Assembly: GCA_023634235.1 (NCBI GenBank)
Contig: JAMKCF010000022.1
Location: forward strand, 8,176,541-8,240,540
Direction of reading: 5' to 3'
From: Pisaster brevispinus
Taxonomy: Eukaryota > Echinodermata > Asteroidea > Forcipulatida > Asteriidae
Length of the DNA stretch: 64,000 bases
Under the pieces are notes generated by a model that had not been told where the DNA came from, did not search any database, and saw only the letters and a list, made by a program, of their open reading frames with translations. Made by a program: the position numbers and the translations under genes. Shown here piece after piece: positions 1 to 12,700 of this stretch (within the stretch, counting starts at the first letter, position 1; each line of letters opens with the position of its first letter).

Positions 1-110
1 CGTAGTGGGGACAAAGTTTCCATAGGAGATTTTCAAATTTGTTCACCAAAACATGGTGTATTTTTAGGGAATTTTCTGCAGAATTGGGGGGAGTTAGCAG
101 CTCTGTGATA
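1..110 (+). repeat. fragment of an interspersed repeat (family L)
   Basis: This stretch matches 29860-30060 and 36330-36510. The shared parts include a 'TTCCATAATCAGGGAGAT'-like stretch, 'GAACTTTCTGCAGAATC' and a 'GTTGGCAGCTCTG' end. The other end of a full copy reads 'AGAGCTGCCAAC', so the unit has short inverted ends and looks like a MITE of about 200 bp. It is cut by the window edge. It lies downstream of CK1 exon 6. Confidence 0.6.
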
Positions 111-249
111 GAAATGATGCTCAACATTCTGACAAGTCATTTCGTTTGATGTCGTTTTAATTGTCACATAAACTGAATACCTTGCTAACTCTGACTGCTA
201 GCTAATGTTTCACTTGTGGTTCCTTTAAATTTTGCAGTGTTCTGACCCT

Positions 250-500
250 CGGGCTGGCGTAGTGGTATCTTTCCTTGCCTTCCACCTGGAGGACCCCGGT
301 TCGACTCCCGCTGGGGGCACTGTAAGAATTGGGTTTTCAGTCCCTACCTGATGGCGTGGGTTTTTTCTGGAATAAATTCTCTGCAGTTTTCCTCCCACGC
401 CTAAAACTGAAACTTCCTTGTCTTTTCTCCATGGGATTCTTGGCTAGTAAAGTGATTAAGTTCACTTTTCTGAGAGTCCCTGACTTCACAACAAGAATGA
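250..500 (+). mobile_element. tRNA-derived SINE, family 1
   Basis: The first ~72 bases have an A-box-like 'TGGCGTAGTGG' and a B-box-like 'GGTTCGACTCC', as in a tRNA. They are followed by a non-tRNA body ('GGGTTTTCAGTCCCT', 'AAACTGAAACTT', 'GATTAAGTTCA', 'CTTCACA'). The same head and body occur in reverse at 63083-63330, so this is a mobile SINE of about 250 bp and not a tRNA gene. It lies downstream of CK1 exon 6, within the unfinished gene. Confidence 0.75.
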
Positions 501-590
501 AGTGAAATGAAAAATGAAATGCCCCATAACCAGTACACCCACCAGGCTCTAGTCAAAGCACCGTTTTGACAATTTGTGCACAATACTCAC

Positions 591-739
591 TATTTTGAGA
601 AGATTCCAGTCGAAGATATAGTCATAGGTGAAGCCTTGCCTGTGGAAGAGATTGCGGAAAAGCTGTCGAAGAAAGGAGTAGTCGGGTTTCTCGTCGAATC
701 GTAGCGATCTTGTGTAATTCAGGTACGTGGCAAATTCCG
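591..739 (-). CDS. CSNK1D: CK1 delta/epsilon coding exon 6 (C-lobe end)
   Basis: The acceptor is TTACAG and the donor ATA/GTGAGT. It encodes [15 protein letters not shown] through [10 protein letters not shown], the last helix of the kinase domain. The phase (1 in, 0 out) agrees with exon 5. The family sequence at the exit is normally F-G-A; here isoleucine precedes the donor. Confidence 0.95.
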
Positions 740-3700
740 CTGTAAGAGACAATTTCAAAATTTTTAAATTTTGTCATCAGTTCGTGTCAGCAGACTTGCC
801 AATACACCTCCTGGGCCCAGTTTCATGGCTTTGCTTACTGTCAAATTCTGCGCTTACAATCACCATTCTCCGCTTACTGTGCCAGCGCCGAATTTCTGCG
901 CTTGCTGTGTAAGCGAAGAATGCCACGACAAGCCACGTTCAGAGCACATTTAACATTTCAGCCGGAGTTTCCCATCTTGCGCCCTTGACACTCAATAATC
1001 TTTGAAAGATACAGTCACCTCATGTTATCGTATTATCAACTGGCAAAGAGCATCCATCATTCAAAACCTTGTGGACGATATTGAATGGTCAGACAACTTT
1101 GAAGCTATGCATGGTGGAAGTACGAAGTAGGTAAGGTTTGCAGGAACACCATGTAAGAATCTCTTTATTGAGCAGTAGCGGCTCTGAGAGAGGCCGATTT
1201 CGTCTCGACGTTTTCATGGTTACACAATGTCACTGCAAATCTTACTTACGCAACGCAGGGTTCGAAATTAGCGGTCGCCAAATGCGAGTGAAAACAGCGG
1301 CAGGCGGATTCTGTACTTTACCCAGCCTTCTATTAAGGCTACTCAAGCATCAATAACTTTTGCCGTAGAGGGCGATGCGGGGCAAAGTTCATTGAACTTT
1401 GTTCAATGATCATCGAACACAAAGATTTCATAGCAAAAGAAGTTCTATAAAACCGATTCTCAAATCACAACTCCATGAAAATGGGTGTTGATGAAAAAAG
1501 CATTATTAAGGGCAGCAAATTAGGGTAAAAGATCGTTAAAAAACAACCGCAAATTTACGTTTTTTTTTTTTTAATTTTTTTTTTACACTTATGAAAATTG
1601 TGTGCATTAATACATTTGGGCTAGTGAAAAAACTTGCGGGCGACCCAAAATTTTGATGACTTGTCCAGCGGGTAAGTGAAAAAAAAAATTAAGATAAACC
1701 CCTGCAACGGTCAGACAGTTACGATTGTTTTTTTTTACTACTCTATTCGACCCTTATAGTTTGACTGGACTCACATGGAAAGTTAGCGCAGAGTGTCTCA
1801 ATGGCTGTGGACATCTTCTTCTCGCTGATTTTCTCGTACTTTTGTCTCTTGGTGGCAGCCTTCAAGCCTTGCCATGGTAGACTGCCGAGGTTAAAGTACA
1901 TCAACATGTAGCCCAGCGACTCTAAGTCATCTCGCCGGCTTTGTTCTGTTAGTTCAAAGGTAAAAATATGAATTACATTAAAGGGAAAGTAAGCTTGGTA
2001 ATCACTCTAAAAAATAAATGGCAATAAAAACTTACTCGGAAAGAAATACAGCAGCTTTGGATAGTATAACGCATTTTGAGAAACATTTCAATTCAAAATA
2101 ATGTGGTTATGGACAAAGATATCAGTTTTTATCCCCAAAAATTTGAATCTCAGAAACATTTCTCAGAAACATTCCTTATTCTTCATGCGTGGACATATTC
2201 GCTCCGGATTTTCGGCGATATCTCAAAAACATGGCTACCTTTTGAAAATGAAACTTTCACAGGTTAGTTTTATTGTATATATTTACATTTATAAGGATTA
2301 AAACAATCGAGCGGTTCCAAAAACCAAAGGTATACTTTGCCTTTAAAAACCTGTATTTATTCAGAGAAAAAAAAATAACCCTGAGATATGCAAAACACAG
2401 GATATGATTTTAACCATGTGACCTGTGACATCACATGTTTACAAAAGAGCCCCAAGCCTGGACTTCCTGCAGGCACGATTTGTACACAGCTCTACGGATG
2501 AACACATTAAAACAAAAACATTTTCATGGAGATAGCATGGTCTGATTTTTATCAACTTTTGAAGAAAGAGAGCACATCTCAAAACATGTTCAGCTGATAC
2601 TTTTATAACTCTTGAATTTATGTGGAAATTTAAACATATGTCCAGTGTAGTATCTTGCCTGCCCAGAAATGCCACGGAATGGACAAGGTCACTCTTGTTT
2701 ATGTCAACAAATGTTACATGGTCTATAGCAAGGATACATTTTTGCCATGAATACAGATTAACCACTCCTAGTAATTGCCAAATCCAACAGCATCAACTCC
2801 CAATCCTTTGATGGCTTGCATGGCTGGCCCTATGCCAAGTACATGTATAGTTGCTTCAACTACATACATGTATGTTTGAATGTACAGTTCAGAAAAAAAA
2901 AAACGACATCAAATTGAAGGGAATACAAAATAAATTCTAAAAGAAAAAGATTTGTACTGACCCAATTACCCCAAAATGATAGGTAAAAAGGGCATGCTTA
3001 CATTGTATTATAATAGGCGTACACTTTTGGCCTAATGCTTAACTAAGGCAATTGCCTCTATTGCCCCTGGTCATTGCCTTGATGCCCCTTAAAACATTCC
3101 AACAGAAATTTCCTCATACAGGTTCCCTCTACAAAGGAGAAAATGCCTTAGTGCCCTTGCCCTTCAAGAACGAAGCATCAGGCCTGCTTAATATTATACA
3201 CACTCTTGTTGGATCATTGAAGCTAAAATGTTGTAATTTGCACAAGACTCATTTATCCCAACCCTCCTCCAACAGTAGACAACAAAAAACCACAATGGAA
3301 TAAAGCCCTTTTCACACGACGGAAAAAACGAACATTCTTTGCGAAATTTTACAATTTTTTGTAAAAAATTACAATTTGGGCTTCGTGTGAAAGGACAGTC
3401 ATATTTTACATCGCCTACATTCCTTGCGAAATTTTCGCAAACCTTGCGAAATTTTGTAGTAGGTCCCGACCTCCGACAAAATCTTACGCTAGCGTAATTT
3501 TTCGCAAGGAATCTAGTCAAACCTTCGTGTGAAACGATCCGTTGTTTATTGACCGACAATCCTCGCGAAAGCGGTATTAACACGCATGCGTGAAGAACAT
3601 TCGGGAGCCGACCTTTGTGTGTTAACACACCGTCACCGGGCACTGGTCACCGTTGCGACCATTTGCCACCTCGTCCGCGATTTCCCGCCAAACATGGCCG

Positions 3701-6700
3701 TTTTGGGTCAAACCATCCATTTTAGATTGGGTGGTTTCCTTCTCCATAATGTTTATCAAGGCAATCGTTTCCTCGTAGTACCAAGATTTCTTGACCTTCT
3801 TACTCTTATCTTTGGTTGATGTCGTCGCCGGTCGTTTTTTGGTGGACTCCCCAACGTCTTCGTGAGTGTCAGCAGCCATTTTGAAGAATGTTTACATGGT
3901 TTATTTGTTACCGCAACACACTGTGCACACGCGACATACGTCATCATTTAACTGGTACTAGCGCTGTTTAAGAACAAAAACTCTATAGTTCAGTGGTAAC
4001 CAGCTAAGTCTGTACTCTCGTCTCATGGAACGTGGTCACATTTTTACTTGGTGTCGTGTGAAAGCTTGCGAAAGCGGTCAGGCGTGGGATGACTTCAGCG
4101 CTCGTTAAATTCGTCGCAAGGAATGTTGGGGTTTTTTTTCTCGTGTGAAAAGGGCTTAAGCTGCTGCATGTACCATCCTAATCTGTACACGTGCCGAGTA
4201 ATCAGAGGCAATGACAGAGAGTGAACTCATTAGCCAAAGGGTGGACACTCTCACTTGGTAACAGCTGTGACTAGAGCTGTCTCGATCGCGACAAACTTGT
4301 ACATGTAGAGCGATGCTTGCAGCGCTCATGCGTACTACAGCAGCAGCATCATAAACAAATGACTGATCGACATTAACCCCTCAGCACTTGCTCGTTAAAC
4401 TTGGGGGAAAAACACAGAAGAGAATTGACTGAGGACGGAGTTTTGTAAAGGAACTTTTACATGAGTTTCATGCTATTGCTCGACCAGCTGAGCCTAGAAC
4501 CTCCATTTGATTAACACTAATGGCAGGCCTAAAATTTCAACTTTGAGAGGGCCAGGCATTTTTATTTTGCAAAATCTTAAAGTCTATGGGGAACTTTTGT
4601 AGGGACACAAGGCCAAGACCAGAAGCAACAGAGGCCATGGCCCCAGTGTACTTCCAAGCCTGTATTTCTAACCCTCAAATTCATTAATTAATAGCACAGT
4701 CCGAATCTGAGGTGAAATGGACAGGGGCAATTCCACGGTTACTCACGTTACGTTTTAGATGTACTTTTGAGTTTCCTTGTGCTGTAATTGCTTTACTGAA
4801 ATTGTTTAATAACTGTTATCCCTATGGTAGTTAGAGTATACCTAGACGTACTTAAGCACCAAAAATGACTTTCAGAAAATTGCGTTATATATGATATAAA
4901 AGACACACAAAATCGGTTACTCACGCTACATTTTCTGACATGCATAAAAAAACAACATGCCTTAATCAAAAGTCTCCTCATACAAACAACCTTTGGAAAT
5001 TTCTTTTAAATTGATGAAAGACCATGCCATGAGGCACAAATAATAAGAGTAAAACAAATCTTCTAGAATCTTTAACTTTTTAGGAATCCATAAAAAACAT
5101 GGTTACTCACGTTACGGTTACTCACGTTACAAAGCATGAAAACATAGTAAGGGCATGGACCAACAAAGTAACCTTACCAATATTTGACCGACTTGTGTTA
5201 ACCATGGAAGAGATCATTAATTATGCTAACAATAACAAGTTCCCTACTTTTTAATTTATTCTTTCTTCCACTTTTCTCACAAAATGGAACTTTCAAATTA
5301 AAGTGAACTTTCTTCTATAGTGCCGGTATCCAAGAAAGTGCTTGTGGCGCTTGCTCATATAATAAAGTTCCTCTCTGGATGTTTTCCAGTGGTGCACAAG
5401 CAAGAAAGGTTGAAAATGGGGGTGCTGCATATAAAAACAGCAGCAGAATAAGCAGTAATTAATCCCAATCTCCACGGAATTTGGAGGAAAAAAAAGATGT
5501 GTTTTCAAGGCTATTTTGAAATTGTTCGTTGTCTGGATGGCTCTGATGGAATTTGGTAGACCATTCCAGACCTTCCCTGCAGCTACCTGAAAAGAACGGG
5601 AACCCTATGAATTGTTCACAACATATTCCACAAGGAGGATTGTTGTCAGTTTCTTTCAGTTTAGCTTTAAAGTGTCGTTGTTTCTCTGCGTTTGAGAGTG
5701 GCATTTCTCTGAAATCAATTAAAACAAATCTTTTTAAAATAATTTATTTAATTACGCAGTAATGGAATTTCAGTTCAGCTATTAACATATGGAACAGCCA
5801 ATACTGGTTGTCTTCATAAAGGTTTAATGCCTAGATGTGTACAAGTGTGAAATACCGACTCCAAACAAACGTACATACATGTACATGTATATGTACAATA
5901 AAAATCATTAGGTAGTAGGCCCTATAAACATCTTTAAAATTGCTTTATTTTGTCATGAATTTTATTGAGAGATGAATAAAACAATCTTTCTAATAAAACC
6001 TACATGTACAGGATTTGTAAAACAAAAAATAATACTCAAAACTTCTGCCAGGTCAAATAGATTACGCAACAGTATTTGCATGCGCGTTTCTTCCATGTGC
6101 TCATCAAACAGTGTGCAATGCATCGTGGGTAATGATATGCTACCCTCGTTTAAAAAGGTCGATTTGTGTACTCTTTGGTAAATAAGGCATATTTGTGCCC
6201 TCATACATAATACCAGCTCCAACAGTCTCCTCCTTTACTGGTTTATCATGGTTACTCACGCTACATGTATGGTTACTCACGCTACATGGTTACTCACGTT
6301 ACAATTTTCATCACCTCACCCAATAGTACTGTTGATGGATACATCATAAAAAACCCTATTTTTTCTTTTGAGATCATCAGTAGAATGATAATTACAAGTG
6401 GCAAATGTTAAAACTAAAAAAAAACATTCACTGGGAAAAAAATACCATATTTTGGTTACTCACGTTACACTACCCCTAAGTGCTTTTGGTGTTCATTCAT
6501 AACTACTTCATTAAGTTTGTCAAACTATTTTTTTTTTCAAATCTGAATATTAGTGCCATGATGAATTATAGGAAATAAATAATTAACAAGGTTATCACTT
6601 AAAAGTCAATAAAATAGACAAAAAACAAAAGTACTGTCTTAACAGTACTTTTTAGTTCAGAATCATTGATCCACTTCAGAGGACCTTTTCTCCAAGTGTT

Positions 6701-9700
6701 TCGAAGACAATGTAATAATATGAAGTGGTTCCACAAACTTTGAACTATATGCAACAATATTTTATGGATTATGGCTTTCAATTATGGATTTGAAATTTTT
6801 GGGCCATGTCCACTCTATCATGGAATTGCCCACAGGCAGTTTTTTTTAGATGTATTGTAAGAGCTTACAAAGTGTCTGTTTTAATTCAGTCATCATGATG
6901 ACAGCATTTCAACAGCAGCATTTTGTTTAGGGTGATCAGTGGTTGATTGGTAATGGATGCTAACAATCTGCATCATGAATTTCACATGTGCAAACATTGT
7001 ACACTCAATTGGCTTTTGGACAATTTTGGATCATCTTCATGTTTACATATTCACTTATAAAATGTACATGACACAATACAAGGGAAAAACCCAAATTATC
7101 CTACATATATGTACAATGTACATGCGTGAATAATAACCTCCAAAATGTACATTTGGATAAAGATAGATTACATTATCAACCTAAGTTACCACAGCACTCA
7201 AAAACATTGTACACCTACTGTGTACATGTACTAAACGTGTACTGTAGGCCTACGTGTACAATGTACAGCTGAAGAAAGCAACAGTACATGCATACATGTA
7301 CAATACCTACATGTACAGTATGCTCTAAGTGCAGACAAAGTACAATAACATGGTTTTGGTTTGTCCTTTAAGATCTGATGTGACTACCATTTCAAGCCAT
7401 TACCCCAGCGAGGTCAAACAGCATAACAGACTGGACACAGGGAGGTCACAGAGACAAAGTGACCAACCAGATCTGGACAATGCAGTAAGGCAACCGTCAA
7501 ACACAGCATTCCGCAATAAATCTTTTTAATTTAAAGGTATGTACAATGTACAAATGAACATACATGTATAAACACTTTGTATAGGAAACAATTTGGGTTT
7601 TGAACAAAGACAAATTGACTGGAGTGGGACTTGAACCAACGATTAATGTACCAGCACTCTACCAACTGAGATATCCGGCCTTATGTTATCGGTCTTCCCA
7701 TTAGTCAATATCTTGTTGTATCATAAACTTGGGTGTGATCCCTGGCTACACGGCAGCTAACGATATGGCTTCTGACTGAAACCCCGAACCAAGATATTGA
7801 CAAAAAATACATTGTTTGTAGGGAGACCGCCATCATAGCTCAGTTGGTAGAGCGCCGATGCATTAATCCGGAGGTCGTTGGTTTAAGTTCCGCTTCAGTC
7901 AATGTTTCTTTGTTCAAAACCCAAACTATTTCAAATCTACCCAGTCAGTTTCCCTTGTGGTTTATTACCTGATGTACATAGTACGCATTATCTACGTGTA
8001 CCTGTATGTGTACGTGCACCAGAGCCTAATTTGATATTCGGACTGCATTTGGTCAAGACGAACAGGTCATTCAGGACAGACACACTTGACATACACTGGC
8101 ATTTCGTTGGTGGGGAAAGCACTTGACTGCAAATGAGGTGATACAACATGTAATAATGCACAAGTCCTGGCTGACTTTTAGCTAAAATGAAGACTTTGCT
8201 TTCCACAGAGACAGTAAATCACACAGAACATCAGACCCTTCAGAGACCATACATACGAAGTACATGCCACAGCGGCCGCAAGTGGCAAGTACAAAAATGT
8301 CCATAGCGGCCGCAAACGGCCGAAAGATTTGACCAACTTCCATTCATCCAAAGAGGTCAAAGTAAAGGTCATGTCTGGAAATGAAATTCTCCAATGTTCA
8401 CTATGTTAATGTAGTATACTAATTTCTAAAACCAAACCAACTTTCTGTTTCATGTTGCTTTTGTTGACATTTTTAATGTAAACAAAATTGATTACAAAAA
8501 GGAACGATGTTTGGGCATGATGTGGTGATTATACAGAAATGAATAATGAAACTGACTGGGTACATTTTTAATTAAAATCGACTAGAGCGGGACTTGAACC
8601 TGTGACCTCCAGATTAATGTACCGACGCTCTACCAACAGAGCTACATGTACATGTATCTCCCTATTTTGTCAATATCTTTATTTGGGTGACATTCAGAGG
8701 CCATCAAACCTGTGAATTGGATTGTCTCTGAAGAGTTATAAGGGGTAATACATCCATGTACATGTGTAGCTCCCCTGTACATGTACTTCCTCAAGAAAAG
8801 GTTTATCTATCGGCAAGCTTATTCATGCTTATTAAAAGTGCCTTTGATATAAAATAAATATCATTTTTATAAAGTGGCTTTGATATAAGGCTGGTACAGG
8901 CAGCGACTGGCTAATTTTCGCATGAAAAGCAGTTATCCTCAACAAAATTAAGTAGATTTCTAATCCTTTCACAGGTGTACCTTTCAGGCCTATAAAAATG
9001 TACATGCCTTGTATTCATAGGAATCAACCATAAATACAAAAGCATTTCAGTTTCTATGAAAAAAAAAAAATTTGTCTGAGCAACTTTCAGAAGAAAAGAC
9101 TTCCATTTGTCACTATTGCATTCCTGTTTGCAAATTCTCTTGTTATTGTAAAGTGCTTCAACCACCACCCCCCTGAAAAATTATAATCACATTTATATTC
9201 AGGCCTGGACTTACACGGAGGCCACGGCCTCTGTTGCCCCTGGTCTTGGCCTTGCTGCCCCTTCAAAAGCTTCCCATCATGCCCATAGATTTTAAGATTT
9301 CCCAATGGAAGTGCCCTTTGCAGGATGAAAATGACCTTGCCCTCTCAAGAATGAAATTCCCGGCCAGTATTTTCACTTCTTCTTAGCTTTAAAGCCATAC
9401 AAATAAAGTGTTTTTTCTTTATTTAAACATCTTAATGCACAGAGCAACAAATATACCGCCTGGGCTGACACAATTTAATGTTTCAAGTTTGAAAACCCCA
9501 TGAAGTCCAAACGAGTCCCCAGCGATCTCTCCTTGATCTCTGAATGTTTGAAATAGTCCAAGGGAATCAATCATCTCTCAGATGTACATGTAGTTTGATA
9601 TTGAAGAGTCAAGATTATGCCCGTTGCTGATAAACATTTTGAGTATACTGCATGGTATGGCGGAGGAGTTGACAATATGACTAATGTACCACGCTTCATG

Positions 9701-12700
9701 GGAGATTGTGTCAGCCACAGGGAACGAGAGGACAGTGATGTTGGGGGTGGGGGATATGGGATTTCTGTCTTACAGTTTCAATCAAGAAAAGGAATAATGG
9801 TGGACTCTTGAATAGATATAAGGTACTCAAGGTGCTGGAACAAAGACAAACATTTTCAGACAGGATTTTAAAGTTTTTGAATTATGAGACTGATTTATGT
9901 AAAACCTTATACGGGTTTACAAGGTGCTGCAGGCATTCAGAAGCCACTACCAGAAACACAGGGGCAAACCCTGTCTCTTAGCCATAAGTGTAACTGGGTT
10001 CTTTTTTTAGTATTACACAACAAAAGAGACCTACGGCTTTGCGTTCCATCCGAAGGATGAAGCAATAAGCAATTAAGTGTCTTGCTTATGGACACAAGTG
10101 TCATGACCGGGACTCGAACCCACGCTCTGCTGATCAGAAACACCAGAGCTCGAGTCCAGTGCCCTTGAACGCTCGGCCATAACACACCATTTAAAGTTCT
10201 TAATTATCAGTAGCCAGGACTGATACTTCACTGAAGCAACGTAGGCAATTGCCTCCGTTGCCCCGGGCCATTGCCTTAGTGCCATTTGTAATGTTCCAAT
10301 AGAAATGTACAACTTCCTGATAGAGGAAACGCCTTGGTCAGTTGGTGCCCTTGCCCTTTCAAAAACGAAACATCAGGCCTGAGTAGGGAACTTGTACATT
10401 ATGTTGATGATGTGTGTAGTAATGTTTACTGAAGTCGCCTGCATTCAACTTGCCCACACCTGATAAAGTGACCTGCCGTCGATTTCACCAAACTCTTCCT
10501 AACTTAGGATTAATCTTAGGACTTAGGACGAGTCCCAGCCTTGCACTGTAACATGTAAACCTTAAGATTAATCCTAAGTTAGGACTAGTTACTCGTCCTA
10601 ACTCGAGATAGGATTAATCCTAGCGTTTCGTGAAATCGGCTGCTGTCCCAAAACAGGTCTCAATCCCAATGTTAGGACTCACCTATGCCTAAATGTGTAT
10701 TAATACTGGCGTATCTTGCTGTTCCCGTCAGGTTCTTGTTCTCCCTGTAGGGTATGTGTTGATGTGTGTGGATGTCGCGGTACTTCTTGGCCAGGCCAAA
10801 GTCAATGATGTAGACGAGGTTACCCTTCTTGCCAAGACCCATGAGGAAGTTGTCTGGCTTGATATCCCGATGGATAAAGTTCTTGTTATGTACATATTCA
10901 ACACGGCTGATCTGTAAAGAGTAAAAAAACACTGCATTTTACATTTTGCAGTCCTGCACCACTGAGAAATGAGCACATGTCCAGAGATAGAAACAGTATC
11001 CCTGTTGCTGTAAAAAGCCCATACAGACTCTAGCAAGCAAAGGCATTTTACCAATGGTACCTACATCGTTTGTTGTCAATCTTTTTTTAAATGGATTTAG
11101 CGACATTTGCTCTAGAATGGCAAAGGTCGTGGGTTCGAATCCCAACCAAGTAATATGACTTTGGATTTTGGTCAGTGTTGTATTGGTAACACCAAACAAT
11201 ATTATTTATCCCCGATCTTGCTACTGGGCAATGTCGGCAGTCTAGTAGTAAGACATCTGCTCTAGAATGGCAAAGTTCGTGGGTTCAAATCCCAACCAAG
11301 TAATATGAAAAATGGTGTTTGAAGCTTTGCATGGTGTGGAGGATAAGAGTAACTATAAATATAAATATAAATTGTAAACTTGCGGGTACAACCATGTGTA
11401 AAAACTCTTTGAGGGAGTGTTGGCTCTGAAAAGAGCCGGTTTGGTCTCGACGTTTCGAACAGTATACTCTGCTCGTCTTCTCCTGAAGACGAGCAGAGTA
11501 TACTGTTCGAAACGTCGAGACCAAACCGGCTCTTTTCAGAGCCAACACTCCCTCAAAGAGTTTTTACACATGGTTGTACCCGCAAGTTTACTATTTATAT
11601 TTATATTTATAGTTACTCTTTTCAAGTAATATGACTTTGGATTAAGCCCTAAGCCTGTGACCTTTCGTTTAATTTACTATCCGTTTAAATGAAACTTTTC
11701 TAAACGGTTAACCGTTTAACCGTTTGTCAGCGGCAAGTCAATGTTCTAAAATACAAGAACACCAAAGACAATCCTCCATGGTACAAAGAAGTCCCAATGT
11801 TTTGACTATTAACGGCCGCCCGCCCAAAGAATTGGCCGCCCTGCCAAAAAAAATAAAAACAAATCACGGAACGAAAGCAACTTCGATGGCAGCGCCGAAC
11901 ACTGGTATAAGCTTCCTTTACACAAACTGTTTTTCGCCTGCACTTAATACGATCAAACGAGCAGCCGACAAGCCATGCCCGAATTCTAAACCCAAGTATT
12001 CAAACATTAAAACACGATGCACAACCACATGGTTCTGACTGCCGAGTATCCACCGCACGTGCATCGGCCCGGGCCCCACAACGCACGGTCCACAACAGCA
12101 GGGTCCAAAGTCCAAGCTATCCAACACTCCGCACGCTGTGATTGGCCGTTGATGGCTGTTGTAATTACCATATTCATAAGAGAGCTTCGCTAGTCTCCAA
12201 CGCAGTACACGTTCACGGGCCAAGTAAAGAACTGCCGCACAGTGTGCCGCACGCCTGCAGATTGGTACTTTATACAGCCATGGATAAGGCTATTCAAACA
12301 ACAACAACTTTACCCAATAGAGGGCGATGCGTGGCAAAGTTCATAGAATTTTCTCAATTTGCGTTGTCGACCGGTCGTTGAATCTCGATGATTTTATTGC
12401 AAACGAAGTTCTAAACAACCGATCCTTAAATCACGAATCCAAGAAAATGGTTGCTGATGGAAAATGTATTATTTAGGGCAGAAATTAGGGGATAAGATCG
12501 TCAAAAAATGCATTTTTTAAAAACGTTTTTTAATAACGCATTGCCAGCTTTCTAAAAATAATAAAACCCCACACTGTGCGGCATCCTGTGTGTATGTTTT
12601 CGGCGCGGCGCAAAAAGCAAAGTGTATAACAAAATTGTATGTTTGAATTAGTTGTAGTAGTTTTACAATAAGGTTGTTTGGACCGAAATGGATGTCAATT

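Larger units (their letters stand above)
1946..10682. other. CK1 intron 4 (8.7 kb): repeats, one Harbinger-like element, one 15-mer cluster
   Basis: Apart from the entries listed separately I see no conserved coding block here. 2060-2960, 6500-7580 and 8930-9200 hold AT-rich single-copy-looking sequence with many TACATGTA words. 2076-2300 resembles 46860-47200 ('ATTCGCTCC', 'GAGAAACATTTCA'), a further interspersed repeat. Two GCGGCCGC sites lie at about 8272 and 8306. Confidence 0.6.

Noticed and set aside
3194..3643. 149-codon minus-strand ORF across the Harbinger-like element edge
   Set aside because: It crosses the transposon boundary and reads its terminal repeats. No domain, so a chance frame.
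11285..11629. Two ORFs on opposite strands encoding the same [13 protein letters not shown] sequence
   Set aside because: The identity is produced by the near-perfect palindrome. I see no evidence of a protein.
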